A stretch of DNA of 64,000 nt from Adenanthera pavonina (Eukaryota > Streptophyta > Magnoliopsida > Fabales > Fabaceae). The position numbers and the translations under genes are program-made. Numbering within the stretch: position 1 is the stretch's first letter; every line of letters starts with the position of its first letter. Below are positions 37,515 to 48,707 of the stretch, one piece after another. The DNA is taken from contig JAIVEN010000024.1 of assembly GCA_026686845.1 (NCBI GenBank), positions 8,109,501-8,173,500 of the forward strand. The letters are read 5' to 3'. The notes under the pieces were generated by a model. It made no database searches, was not told where the DNA came from, and saw only the letters and a list, made by a program, of their open reading frames with translations.

Positions 37515-38286
37515 TCAGAGTTTCCTTTTAGGTACCCAAATTTGCTTGGGTCCTTTTCTGTCAGTGGCATTTTCCCTAGATACAAGCGTATCTTTGGGAA
37601 CCCATTTTACCTTCCTGTCAAGTCTATTTTTCTTCAATGCACATGAACTGGAGATATGTCCCTTCTTGTTACGAAAGTGACAGGTGGTGAAAGGGCTGCT
37701 AGATTGTGATGCAGGAAGAAAACAATGCAAATAATATTTTTGTTTCGCATATTTTGGTTGATCATAGGATTCAATGCGATTTAAAGTATGATCTTTCTTT
37801 TTATGCTCATTAGTATGCACAAAATGCCTCATATACAGATTTTGATTTTTCTTTTTAATCCTTTCTTTTATTGCGCAAGGATCATAGTGAAGTCCAACCT
37901 TTCCTTGTGTGATTCTCTGGCTTCCCATTAAAGTCAACAACATATCTTTGCCCTTAGTAAGTTTAGCCATTCCTTTCAGTAGATAGTCATTAGTTTGCTT
38001 TAATTCAATACATGATGTACAGCAAGCAGATTCAGATTTATGCATAGATGGAATGTCAGAGCTACTACACTGAGATTCTAGCTTATTAATCATTTTCTTA
38101 GCCTGTTTCAGTTCTTTGGCAGTCTTAATAAATTCATCATGCAGTTCATGAAATACGTCAAGTAATTCAGAATAGGAAGGTTCAGATTCATATACCTCAT
38201 CCTCATGATCACTGATAGATGGATCTTTAGTTTCTTCAGATGTAAGTGCCATCAAGCAGATATTGGCAATTTCCTCTTTATCATCT
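37515..38286 (-). pseudogene. gag: gag C-terminal half (Sirevirus)
   Basis: The frame continues across the CRM-like insertion site. After 38286 it reads an acidic stretch, DHEDEVYESEPSYSELLDVF, then a coiled-coil-like HELHDEFIKTAKELKQAKKM. A second knuckle-like segment, CHFRNKKGHISSSC, follows, with Phe-Arg-Asn where Cys would be expected. It ends in RKGPKQIWVPKRKL at 37515. This is the typical long Sirevirus gag tail. The N-terminal half is at 46849-45917. Confidence 0.8.
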
Positions 38287-38291
38287 TCTTC

Positions 38292-39269
38292 TGATAGAAA
38301 ACTGGTGTAGAACTTGTCTCACGAACCTTCAATCGAATTGGGAAACGTAAGGATCGTGCTAGGATCAAAGAGAAGCAAATAAAATACCAAGAACATGTTA
38401 AACAAATAGAAAAGATAAACAGAAGTATGCACGAATAGGAAGAATAGAAGTTATTGGTCAAGAAGCAAGACCCCAAGAAAACTTGTTTCTTGAAACCTTA
38501 GCTATAGACACCACAAAGAGAAGACCACTCTCTTTGATATGTCAAAGAGTCTCTCAAGCTCACCAGGAGAACAAGAAAACTCACAAAGTTTTTGTCAAAA
38601 ACGGACTATTCATTCATCTCTCCTTTGCCAGTACAAAAGTGACGTTTTTAAAGGAAAAGAAAGCAAAAACCCTAGCCCTAATTTGCTAAAAATAGTTTGG
38701 ATCCTAAATCTCTTAGAATGACACCACCTTACACAAAAATAAGACTAGATACATGCTGAATAAGTGGTACCCAAAAATAGGAAACAAAATCAAATCTAAA
38801 GAGATCCTCACAAATAAATTCAAAATAGGAAACTAATTGCCAAAACCTTATTTCTGAATTAAGTAATAAAAAAAAGAAAATTGCTAATTTATTTAATAAA
38901 AGAACACTACTTAAACGGTCACAAGCTTGGCACATGCTCCTTTAAGTGAGTTCTTGTATTTGGGCCTTGTTTGTTGGGCTTGGATTAGTTTCTAGCATAC
39001 TAGCCATGAAGAACACGCCTCTTGAAGCCTTTTGGGCTGAAAATTGAGCTAAGTAGATGGGCTCTTGTTCAATTACTTCTTGGATCAATCCATTGAGAGC
39101 TTGCTTCATTGCCTTAGTCCTTGCTCTTGTCATAGGCCCACCCATTCCTTGCAAAGGATCTTTCTTGTTCCATGCTTGGGTTCCTTGTTCAGTCACATGA
39201 TCATGCCTTCCATGTCCACCAAGCTCTTGAAACTCCTCCCCTTTGATAAGCCTAGCTCATGCTCTATCA
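38292..39269 (-). repeat. CRM-like element, low-side LTR (its 3' LTR)
   Basis: 978 bp from TGATAG to CTATCA. It is preceded by the target copy tcttc (38287-38291). It is the same length as its partner and differs at about nine positions by eye. On the minus strand it encodes the integrase tail (39196-38942). The purine tract lies on its high side (39270-39290). Confidence 0.95.
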
Positions 39270-39320
39270 TTCCCTCCCTCCTCGAAAGGATTCGTCCTCA
39301 AATCTGAAACATTAAAAAGA
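38942..39320 (-). pseudogene. Integrase C-terminal tail running into the 3' LTR
   Basis: The pol frame should run through NVSDLRTNPFEEGGND across the purine tract into the LTR. The LTR part (39196-38942, 84 codons) includes GPMTRARTKAMKQALNGL and ends in NKAQIQELT. A one-base length change near 39315 shifts the frame. A TGA lies at 39258-39260, where the other LTR copy has CGA. In CRM elements this short tail is thought to direct integration to centromeric chromatin; that role is family knowledge and is not shown here. Confidence 0.7.
39270..39290 (-). other. Polypurine tract of the CRM-like element
   Basis: CGAGGAGGGAGGGAA on the minus strand directly before the LTR start TGATAG. It lies within the coding frame of the integrase tail. 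Confidence 0.85.
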
Positions 39321-39441
39321 GAAAAGTGGCACTTACATTGCCATAAGAACTAGGCAAATCAATTCTATAAGCATTATCATTGATCCTTTCCAACACTTGG
39401 AATGGACCATCCCTTCTTGGATGAAGCTTGGATTTTCTTTG

Positions 39442-40400
39442 CTAAGGAAATCTCTCTTTCCTCAAATGCACCCACACCCAATCTCCAGGCTCGAACACAA
39501 CCCTTCTTCGGCCTTTATTAGCTTGTTGAGCATATTGCTCATTCTTCCTCTCAATGTTTGCTCTAACCTTGGCATGGAGTTCCTGCACAAACTTAGCTTT
39601 TTTTTCATCATCAAGATTAGAAAACTCATTAGAAGGCAAAGGAAGAATATCCAAAGGAGCCAATGGGTTAAAGCCATAAACAATCTCAAAAGGAGAAAAA
39701 CCAGTAGTAGAATGCATAGCACGGTTATAAGTAAATTCAATGTGAGGCAAACACTTTTCCCAATTCTTAAGATTCTTTTGAATTATAGCACGCAACAAAG
39801 TAGAAAGTGTTCAATTCACAACCTCAGTTTGTCCATCCGTTTGGGGATGAGCAATCGTAGAAAACAACAACTTAGTGCCTAGTTTGTTCCACAATGTCCT
39901 CCAAAAGTGACTTAGAAATTTAACATCCCTGTCACTAACTATAGTTCTAGGCAATCCATGCAATCTTACAATCTCCTTGAAAAACAAGTCAACAATGTGG
40001 ACAACATCATAAGTTTTAGCACAAGCAAGAAAATGTGCCATGTTACTAAATCTATCCACAACAACAAAAATGCTATCTTTTCCACTAGGGGATCTAGGCA
40101 AACCCAAAACAAAATCCATAGATATGTCAATCCAAGGATGAGAGGGAACAGGTAATGGGGAATACAAGCCATGAGGATGCAGTTTAGATTTTGCATATCT
40201 ACATGTAATGCACTTATCACACATAGCAACAACATCTTTTCTCATGTGAGGCCAATAGAAATGTTCATGTAACATGGTTAATGTCTTTTCCACACCAAAA
40301 TGACCCATTAAACCATCACCATGGGTCTCTTTCACAAGCAACTCATGCATAGAGCAATGAGGAACACACAATCTATGTCTCTTGAAAAGAAATCCATCAA
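39442..40400 (-). pseudogene. Integrase (CRM-like)
   Basis: The zinc-binding part reads GHFGVEKTLTMLHEHFYWP and CDKCITCRYAKSK (H-H-C-C complete). The catalytic triad is present: DISMDFVLGLP, IVSDRDVKFLSHFW and HPQTDGQTE. A TGA at 39811-39813 then interrupts. The C-terminal part (39798-39442) reads LKNWEKCLPHIEFTYNRAMH, FSPFEIVYGFNPLAPLDILP and EPGDWVWVHLRKERFP, followed by a TAG. The remaining GPF region (RRDGPFQVLERINDNAY) continues to about 39320. The core is intact in sequence but split by stops. Confidence 0.9.
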
Positions 40401-40953
40401 AGATATAATAATCATCAAATCCATGTTTCTCACATAATTTCCAAATCTTAGCAAAATCAACATCATTCTCATACAAGCTTTTCAACAAATCAAAACCAAT
40501 CAACCTAACTTGCACAGAAGTAATCAAAGAGTACCTCCTAGACAAAGCATCAGCAACAACATTCTCTTTGCCCTGTTTATGCTTAATGACATAAGGAAAT
40601 GTTTCAATAAACTCAAGCCATCTTACATGTCTCTTATTCAACTTATTTTGAGATTTCAAGAACTTAAGACTCTCATGATCAGAATGAATGACAAATTCTT
40701 TGGGCCACAAATAATGTTGCCAAGTCTCTAAAGTTCTTTTCAATGCATACAATTCCTTGTCATAAGTTGAATAGTTCAAACATGCACCACTTAGTTTCTC
40801 ACTAAAATATGCAATAGGCCTAGAATCTTGCATAAACACAGCACCAATACCAATTCCAGACACATCACATTCAATCTCAAACACCTTAGAGAAATCAGGA
40901 AGTACAAGAAGAGGGGCATTTGTTAATCTATCTTTCAAGGTATTTAAAGCCAC
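40401..40953 (-). pseudogene. RNase H (CRM-like)
   Basis: Open from 40953. FEIECDVSGIGIGAVFMQ holds the first catalytic Asp, then RPIAYFSEKLSGACLNYS, YDKELYALKRTLETWQHYL, HSDHESLKFLKSQ and KENVVADALSRR. All the usual acidic positions appear kept. It continues without a stop into the integrase. A TAA at 40969-40971 separates it from the RT segment upstream. Confidence 0.85.
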
Positions 40954-40968
40954 CTCTTGGGATTCACC

Positions 40969-41900
40969 TTACTTAAAAGTTACATTCTTTCTTACCAAAT
41001 CATTCAATGGGGCAGCAATGGTTGAGAAGTCTTTCACAAACCTCCTATAGAAGCTAGCAAGTCCATGGAAACTTCTCACCTCGTTGGCATTCTCTGGTGT
41101 AGGCCACTCACGTATTGCCTTAACTTTCTCCTCATCCACACGCAAGCCATTTGAACCTACAACAAAGCCAAGAAATACAACAGTATCCAAGTAGAAAGTA
41201 CACTTCTCTAAATTTCCAAAGAGTCTATTTTCCCTCAAAATCACAAACACATCATGCAAATGTATCACATGCTCATCTAGACTCTTAGAATACACAAGAA
41301 TGTCATCAAAATAAACAACAACAAACTTGCCAATGAAAGGACGAAAGACATGATTCATAAGACTCATAAAGGTACTAGGAGCATTGGTTAACCCAAAGGG
41401 CATAACCATCCATTCATACAAACCAAATTTAGTCTTAAATGCAGTTTTCCACTCATCTCCCTCTTTCATCCTAATCTAATGATATCCACTCCTAAGATCT
41501 ATTTTGGAAAATAAATATGCACCATGCAATTCATCCAACATATCATCTAAATGAGGAATGGGATATTGATACTTAACTGTGATTTTATTGATGGCACGAC
41601 AGTCCACGCACATCCTCTACTTGCCATCTTTCTTGGGCACAAGTATGACTGGAATGGCACAAAGACTTAGGCTCTCTCTCACGAAGCCTTTCTTCATCAA
41701 TTCCTCAACTTGCCTTTGTATCTCCTTAGTTTCTTCTGGATTTGCCCTATATGCAGGCCTATTTGGAAGTGCAGCACCGGGGATGAAATCAATCCTATGG
41801 TCAATACCCCTCAATGGTGGCAAACCATCAGGTATCTCTTCCGAGAACAAATCACCAAATTCCTGCAACAAAGCTAACACACTAGAGGGCAAAGAGTTAT
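40969..41900 (-). pseudogene. Reverse transcriptase (CRM-like)
   Basis: The domain begins in the upstream frame with IDHRIDFIPGAALP and SLCAIPVILVPKKDGK. It passes a TAG (41617-41619) into RMCVDCRAINKIT and FSKIDLRSGYH, then another TAG (41476-41478). The last segment (41469-40969) has MPFGLTNAPSTFMSLMNHVF and the catalytic box VVVYFDDILVYSKS with both Asp. It ends with FHGLASFYRRFVKDFSTIA and a TAA. All pieces are in one frame, so only stops, not frameshifts, disrupt it. Confidence 0.9.
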
Positions 41901-42369
41901 GCAGATCATTCACAGTCAAATACATATCCTTATACAATAGAATCAATGAATTTTCATCAAACGGAGCTTCCTTGATCTCACTTCTTCCACAGAACAAGCT
42001 CACTTTCTTTTCTTCACTCTTTTTCTTTTCTCTCTTTACTTCATCGCTCACTTCTTTTCTCTCTTTTTCACCTTTCTCTCTATTTTTCTCTCTCTTATCT
42101 TTTTCCCTCATCTTACACTCTTGAGTGATTCTTTTATGATCTTCAAATGCTTCCAATGGACGAATAGGTATTAGTATAATGGTTTTATTATTGAATGGGA
42201 AATAGTATCTGTTGCTATAACCATCATACCTAACTTGTCTATCAAACTGCCATGGTCTACCAAACAACAAGTGTCCAGCATACATAGGTGCCACTTCACA
42301 CAAAACCTCATCTTGAAAATTACCTATGGAAAATGCTACAACTACTTGTTTAGTGACTTTAGCATCCCC

Positions 42370-43686
42370 ACTATCATTAAACCATAACAAATTATAAGGC
42401 TTGGGGTGCTTTTGAGTAGGTAAACCTAGCTTTTCAACTAACAAGGTACTAGCAATGTTTATACAACTACCATTATCAATGATAAGATTACATACCTTGT
42501 TATTGACAAAACACGTAGTGTGGAAGATATGCTCACGTTGTTCCTTTTCAAGCTCCTCTCCTGGTTGAATGTTGAGAGCTCTTCTTGACACTAGTGCTTG
42601 CCCATGCATAGGCTCCACAATCTCCATGTCAGAATCATCATTCAAAGGGGGCATAGATCCACCCTCCTCAACTTCCTCATCACTACTACTAGCTACATCA
42701 CCATTCTCAAGCAAGATCATAGTTCGCTTATTTGGACATTGAGAAGCAATATGACCAAAACCTTGACATTTAAAACATTTAATTTTTGAAGAAGAATTAG
42801 AAGAAAAAGGTTTAGAATCAGTTTTACCTTTCGGAGTAGAGGGTTGCACCTTCATCTTTTTCTCCTCCTTTGGCTTGGTCTCTCCCTTAGGCTTAAAGGA
42901 GAATCTTGCCTCCTTGCTTGAGCCTCCAAAGGCCTTCAACTTTTGCTTGGCTTTCAAGTTCTTTTCCACTTTGATGGCCTTATGCAATAACTCCTCCATA
43001 TCGAGGTAGTTTTGCATCTCAACCTCAGCAGCAATCTCTGGATTCAATCCTCCAAGGAACCTTGTCATTGTTTGTTCATGATCTTCTTCCACTTTTGCCT
43101 TAATCATGGCAATCTCCATTTCTTGATGATATTCTTCAACACTCATAAATTTTTGTTTCAGTTTTTGTAGCTATGTATGAGCATCCCTAAAATAATGATT
43201 AGGGACATGTCTCTTTCTCATGATGGCCTTCATTTCATTCCATGATCGAATTGGACCTTCACCTGTACGTCTTCTGGTGGTAAGCAATTGGTCCCACCAA
43301 ATGCTTGCATAATCTGTAAATTCCACCGCAGCCAATTTCACTTTGCTCTCCTCTGAATAAGAATGACACTCAAAGACATGCTCTACTCTTCTTTCCCATT
43401 CAAGATATGCATCGGGATCGGCTTGTCCTTGAAAGAAAGGGATTTTCATCTTTATGTTACCAACAGGATCCTTTTTATGAAATGATGATTGTCTAGTCCT
43501 TCTTGATTGAGACACTTCTTCTTCACTAGATTCATTTTCATCTTCACTCATCATATTTCTGTTTCGACCTCTTTTGGAATTGGAAGATGATTCCATGCTG
43601 TCTATTCTTGCATTTAACCTCTTAAACTGCTCATGGACAGATTTGATGAACAACTTAAGATCAACTTCACCTTCATCATTAGACAT
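42370..43686 (-). pseudogene. gag: gag and start of protease (CRM-like)
   Basis: The ATG at 43686 begins MSNDEGEVDLKLFIKSVHEQ. The capsid core reads NIKMKIPFFQGQADPDAYLE, WERRVEHVFECHSYSEESKV and EFTDYASIWWDQL, characteristic of CRM-type gag. A TAG at 43171-43173 interrupts. The frame then continues with FMSVEEYHQEMEIAMIKAKV, a Lys-rich linker and the zinc knuckle CFKCQGFGHIASQC (about 42783-42741, all four ligands present). An acidic linker leads into the protease, whose active site reads NLIIDNGSCINIAS (about 42470). The catalytic Asp is present; relatives commonly have D-G-G-S. Confidence 0.85.
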
Positions 43687-44916
43687 GATTTCTACCTGAA
43701 ATTGTTAGTGCAAACAAAGTAATGGAACCTCACACACTCTTCTCACGTGTTTACACTCAAGAATAATATGCAATTTCACTCGTGTTTCACACACAAAATG
43801 TGGTTTTTTCTATAATGCAAATCACTCTTGCCTTTTTCCACTCACATGCTCTCTTTAGTGCTCTTAATTCAACTCCAGCAAATCAAAAGAGAGAGGGATG
43901 TAAAAATCAGGGGTGACACAAAGCTAAAGTCCAAAATTCAAGTTTCAAAGAATCAAACTTGGGACCAAAAAAAAATTAACTAAAATTCGTACATAAAATG
44001 AGACCAAAAGTGATGGAATAACTGCAGCACAAATTAGGAAAGAAATTGAACAAATATGAATGAATGATTCTGGAGAAGTGGCGTGAAAAACAAGAAAGAA
44101 AGAAAAGGAAAGAAATCTAGACAGCCAACAAATAAAGCAAGGAAAATCAAAATGAACAATTTAGGAAACTAAGAAAGAAGAGAAAAGGAAGGTAGAACAA
44201 TAGAGGAAAAAGGAAACAAGTTGCAACACAATGATAAATTAGGAAACAAGATAAGGAAATAAGATTAGGAAAGTAGCAATCTATACAAGAGTTTGAAACT
44301 TGCCAATCAAGTTTGTTGAATTTAGTAATTTCCAATGTGACTTGAAGAGCAAGAAGAACAAAAGAAACAACTTTTTTTTTACTCAACTTGCAGTCCACTC
44401 AATAAAATAGGAAACTATATGAATTAGGAAAGCAAGCAATCAATCAAGAAAGATTATATCTTGACCATCAAGTAGTTGATTGATATAGTAAATCTGAAAG
44501 GTCTAGCTATAATTTCTTTTTTTTTTATTTTTTTTCTTTTTTTTTTAGCTGCTTCTCTTTCTCTTCTTCTTCTTCTTCTTTTTTTAACAGCAGCTAATAA
44601 ATTTTTTTTTCAAATTTTTTTTAAACTGGACACACAAATTCAAACTTTCTGGACAATTCTGAAAATTGCAACAACAAAAATAATTCAAATTTTTTTTTTT
44701 AGAAAACTTCAAATCTGGACAGAAGACAACAAGAAATAGGAACAAGTCACAAGGAAAAGATGATCCAACAAAAAGACAACAAGAACAAACAACTTATGAA
44801 GATGCCATACACAAGAGATACAAAGTGAGAAGAATCACGCTACAAAAAAAAAATAGAAAAGAAGCACAAGAACAAATCTGGATAGAAAAAAGAAGCAACC
44901 TTGATACTAGCAAACT
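43687..44916 (-). other. 5' leader of the CRM-like element
   Basis: 1.2 kb between the primer site and the gag start. On the plus strand it is T-rich at 44512-44610 and around 44690, so the RNA would have long A tracts there. Frames in it (44398-44147 minus, 44476-44739 plus) are low-complexity and not genes. Confidence 0.6.
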
Positions 44917-44933
44917 GGAGCTCTGATACCAAA
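44917..44933 (-). other. Primer-binding site of the CRM-like element
   Basis: TTTGGTATCAGAGCTCC on the minus strand, an exact tRNA-Met motif touching the LTR. Confidence 0.9.
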
Positions 44934-45911
44934 TGATAGAAAACCTGTGTAGAACTTGTCTCACGAACCTTCAATCGAATTGGGAAACGTAAGGATCGTG
45001 CTAGGATCAAAGAGAAGCAAATAAAATACCAAGAACACGTTAAACAAATAGAAAAGATAAACAGAAGAATGCACGAATAGGAAGAATAGAAGTTATTGGT
45101 CAAGAAGCAAGACCCCAAGAAAACTTGTTTCTTGAAACCTTAGCTATAGACACCACAAAGAGAAGACCACTCTCTTTGATATGTCAAAGAGTCTCTCAAG
45201 CTCACCAAGAGAACAAGAAAACTCACAAAGTTTTTGTCAAAAACGGACTATTCATTCATCTCTCCTTTGCCAGTACAAAAGTGACGTTTTTAAAGGAAAA
45301 GAAAGCAAAAACCCTAGCCCTAATTTGCTAAAAATAGTTTGGATCCTAAATCTCTTAGAATGACACCACCTTACACAAAAATAAGACTAGATACATGCTG
45401 AATAAGTGGTACCCAAAAATAGGAAACAAAATCAAATCTAAAGAGATCCTCACAAATAAATTCAAAATAGGAAACTAATTGCCAAAACCTTATTTCTGAA
45501 TTAAGTAATAAAAAAATGAAAATTGCTAATTTATTTAATAAAAGAACACTACTTAAACGGTCACAAGCTTGACACATGCTCCTTTAAGTGAGTTCTTGTA
45601 TTTGGGCCTTGTTTGTTGGGCTTGGATTAGTTTCTAGCATACTAGCCATGAAGAACACGCCTCTTGAAGCCTTTTGGGCTGAAAATTGAGCTAAGTAGAT
45701 GGGCTCTTGTTCAATTACTTCTTAGATCAATCCATTGAGAGCTTGCTTCATTGCCTTAGTCCTTGCTCTTGTCATAGGCCCACCCATTCCTTGCAAAGGA
45801 TCTTTCTTGTTCCATGCTTGGGTTCCTTGTTCAGTCACATGATCATGCCTTCCATGTCCACCAAGCTCTTGAAACTCCTCCCCTTTGATAAGCCTAGCTC
45901 GTGCTCTATCA
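44934..45911 (-). repeat. CRM-like element, high-side LTR (its 5' LTR)
   Basis: 978 bp, TGATAG to CTATCA, followed by the target copy tcttc (45912-45916). It keeps CGA at the position where the other LTR has TGA. Frames in it at 45125-45925 are partners of those at 38483-39307 and simply reflect LTR duplication. Confidence 0.95.
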
Positions 45912-45916
45912 TCTTC

Positions 45917-46920
45917 TTCATCTGAGCTGTTACCCCAGATTGATGAGATGTATGCCCTCTTCTTCTTGCTCTTGTTAGCAGCTTTCTTTTCCTTTTCTTG
46001 CTTCTTTAGGAATAGTGGACAATCCCATTTGATGTGCCCTTATTTCTTGCATTCGTAGCAGGTGATAGATTCTTTTCCATCTTTCTTATTGTCTGATGCT
46101 GCTCCTTTCTTGAAGAATCTTTTGTTTCTTTTCTTGTTGTAGAATCTTCCAAATTTTTTGACCATCATAGCTAGAGTTTCTTCATCTAGTTTATCTCTAT
46201 CATCATATTCTTCTTCTTTTTCTTTAGCAGCTTTCAGAGCAAGACCTTTCTTTTTCCTGTCTTGTCCTGCTTCCTTGAGAGCCTTCATCTTTCCCTTATA
46301 TTCTTCAAGACTACTGATGAGAGCTGTGACTGAGGCCATTGATTCTCCTCTGGCTTCCTCTATTGCTGTTACTTTGGGTTGCCATTCCAGAGGAAGAGCT
46401 CTAAAGATTTTTCTCACCTTCACTGGTTGGGTGTATTCTTTGCCAAGACTCTTCAGTTGATTCACAATAAGGGTGAATCTCTTGTATAGCTCTTTGATGC
46501 TCTCTCCTTCTATAATTCTAAAGCTTTCATATTCATCAATGCAGGAGTCCAGTTTGTTTTCTCTTACTCCACTGGTTCCTTCATGAGCAATTTCTAAAGT
46601 GTCCCACATATCCTTGGCTATGGAACATTGTGACACTCTGTAGAATTCATCTTGGTTTAATGCACTGACCAGGAAGTATTTTGCCTTAAAGTTCAACAAG
46701 ACCCTTCTCCTGTCTTCCTCATTCCATTCGTCCTGTGGCTTCTCCTTATACTTTCCATTATCCTGCAGCTTTATTGGGACAAAGTCTCCCTTCTGGATGA
46801 CAGACCAAATGTCTAGATCAATTGACTGGAGATAGATCTGCATTCTCATGTTCCAGTATCCATAGTGTTCTCCATTGAACCCAGGTGGTCTATTTATGTT
46901 ATTTCCCTCAGGTAGTATGC
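45917..46920 (-). pseudogene. gag: gag N-terminal half (Sirevirus)
   Basis: The open part 46849-46040 (269 codons) begins MRMQIYLQSIDLDIWSVIQK. Upstream codons (GFNGEHYGYWN) suggest that the true start lies before 46880. It contains the copia gag (UBN2-type) core: RRVLLNFKAKYFLVSALNQD, CSIAKDMWDTLEIAHEGT, YKRFTLIVNQLKSLGKEY and ALPLEWQPKVTAIEEAR. The zinc knuckle reads CYECKK, then a TAA, then GHIKWDC, so a stop replaces a codon inside it. The frame goes on to an acidic stretch where the CRM-like element inserted at 45916. Confidence 0.85.
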
Positions 46921-46977
46921 TTTATCCAAAACCAGCCATTGAATTTCTCGGACTGTTAGATCCTTTGTTTGGGAATC

Positions 46978-46994
46978 CGGGCTCTGATACCACT
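46978..46994 (-). other. Primer-binding site of the Sirevirus
   Basis: GTGGTATCAGAGCCCGG on the minus strand, an exact tRNA-Met motif beside the LTR start at 46995. Confidence 0.85.
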
Positions 46995-48707
46995 TGTTAG
47001 ATATGCTGGCTTCCCAATAGGGGGTGAATTGGGAAGATTAAAATTTTCTGCAAAAATCAAGAGTGTGGTGAAGACAAAAGAGACAGTAAAACATAGTATA
47101 AAGGAATAGCAATGTAAGAGCAGTAAAGGAGAAGGATTGACACAGATGTTTATCCTGGTTCAGTCTCTCAATCTTGACCTACGTCCAGTCCCAAGAAACT
47201 ACTTGAGATTTTCAACTATCCTACAAGAATTTAGTGGGCTTCTTGCAATTGCCACAGTACAGCTTTGATGCTCTATTCTTAGAGCTTACAAGTTCTCTTT
47301 TTGCATTCTAGCCAAGTGCTTCCCAAATCCCTTGTGAAATTCCCTCACAAGAAAATCTTTCTTCCAGATGAAGATAAGATTGATTACAAAGAATAAACTC
47401 TCTAATTTAGAGTGTATATGAAAGTTTAAGTGCAGAAAATTGAAGTATGAGAGTAAAAGACTTTGAATTGAGAATTTGATAGAGTTTCAGTATATACAAT
47501 GTTAAAATCGTTATTCAAAACTTTAAATGATGTTATATTTATAGACTTAGGTCTTAACTATACGTTAGAGACAAAATCTATTCTTTGGAGAAGTTATCCA
47601 ACGGTTACTCTGAAAAACTATCCCTTCACTAACCGCATTTAATGTTTTGACATCCAAAGTTTGAATTTTGGTTAGTCAACAGACGAATTTCGAAGAGACC
47701 AAAAGTTAAAGACTTCAACGTTAAATTTCAAAGTTCGTCTATTGTAAAGCAAAGTTCAAATTTTCATCATTGAGAAATTTCTCTGTGTTGGAACATACGA
47801 ATTTTCAAGTTGAAAGTTCTTCTTAAAAGTGTGAACAGTAGTCCCAAATTGCTACAGTACCTTTGAAGTTCGAATTTTGGTGCCCAAAATTTGTCTGTCA
47901 GTGGGCAGCTCAATGAGGCACAATAGTTCATCTTTTCAAAATTCAAATTTTCAAGATTCAAAGTTCGTCTGTGAGAGAGAACTCTTATCAGACTTAGTTC
48001 AAGATTCGAACTTCTAAATACTAGTATTCGTATGACAACAGATTGTCCAAACAGACTTGCATGCTTTGTTTCTGAAATTTGAATTTTCAATATCAAAATT
48101 CATCTGTCAATGAGCTGATTTTGGATTCTTTCTAAACTTCACTTTCAGATGAACTTTGACATATCCTCAGACGAATTTTTCATATTTCATGAATTATTTT
48201 TTGGCAGAAATTTGAATTTTCAAAAGCTGAAGTTCGTCTGTCAGTGAAGACTCTTATCAGACTTGTTTCAAAGTTCGAATTTCTACAGTCAAAGTTTGTC
48301 TGTCAGTGAAGGCACTTTTTAGACTTGTTTCAAAGTTCGAATTTCTACAGTCAAAGTTCTTCTGTCAGAGAAGGCTCTTTTCAGACTTGTTTATTTTCAA
48401 TTTGAAATTCAAATTTCCAAAGCCAAAGTTCGAATTTTGAAAACAACAGATCAGTATTAACCTTTCAAAATTCGTCTGTTGATGGGTGTTTTTCAAATAT
48501 TCCATAAATTAACATAGAATCATAGTTTTAAAACATCTTTTTGCCAATTCAAAGTCTTTTACTTAATTTAAACACTATTAGAAATTCTACATCTATTCTT
48601 GTGCTGGATTTTCTTGAATTTCTTTACTTGAGATCTTTTGTGCACCTTTGATATCTTCTCTCCAAGCTCTTAAAGGTTGGTTTGAAATCATCAAAACACT
48701 TGATTCA
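46995..48707 (-). repeat. Sirevirus LTR, high side (its 5' LTR)
   Basis: 1.71 kb, TGTTAGATATG to ttgattca. It pairs with 32417-34133. A TATA-like box on the minus strand is at 47536-47544 (ctataaata). It contains the same series of ttcgtctgtcagtga variants (about 47640-48480). Confidence 0.9.

Larger units (their letters stand above)
38292..45911 (-). mobile_element. CRM-like Ty3/gypsy chromovirus, young but with stops
   Basis: A full-length 7,620-bp minus-strand insertion with a perfect duplication, tcttc (38287-38291 and 45912-45916), inside the Sirevirus gag. It has two 978-bp LTRs, a primer site at 44917-44933, a 1.25-kb leader, and one gag-pol frame from 43686 to about 39300 with six in-frame stops. 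Gag, the GFGHIASQCP knuckle, RT, RNase H and integrase follow in order. The integrase tail with GPMTRARTKAMKQALNGL lies within the 3' LTR, as known in centromeric CRM elements. A Galadriel-like assignment is the main alternative. Confidence 0.85.
32417..48707 (-). mobile_element. Sirevirus (Ty1/copia, SIRE/Maximus-like), interrupted
   Basis: Minus-strand copia element: LTRs 32417-34133 and 46995-48707, a tRNA-Met primer site at 46978-46994, then gag, protease, integrase and RT in that order, which defines Ty1/copia. The tract next to the 3' LTR (34134-34150, AAAAGGGGGGAGAAG on the minus strand) and an extra ORF after pol fit Sirevirus. Its own length, leaving out the CRM-like insertion, is about 8.67 kb. 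The RNase H domain is missing. aaaaat occurs at 32411-32416 and 48710-48715, near but not exactly at both ends, so the target duplication is uncertain. Confidence 0.9.

Noticed and set aside
38483..39307. Plus-strand frames present in duplicate (also 45125-45925)
   Set aside because: Both sets lie in the two LTRs of one element; the duplication is the LTR pair, not a gene family.
39298..39345. An intron at the end of CRM-like pol (gtaagt ... tttcag)
   Set aside because: The splice-like words arise from codons usual in the family at this place, and the interval is too short for a plant intron. A one-base length change explains the frame break better.
41579..42124. 181-codon plus-strand frame antisense to CRM-like pol
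   Set aside because: A mirror of the well-supported minus-strand gag-pol frame with no domain of its own.
44476..44739. Plus-strand frame in the T-rich leader of the CRM-like element
   Set aside because: Composition is Phe/Leu-rich from poly-T tracts, and it is antisense to the element leader.
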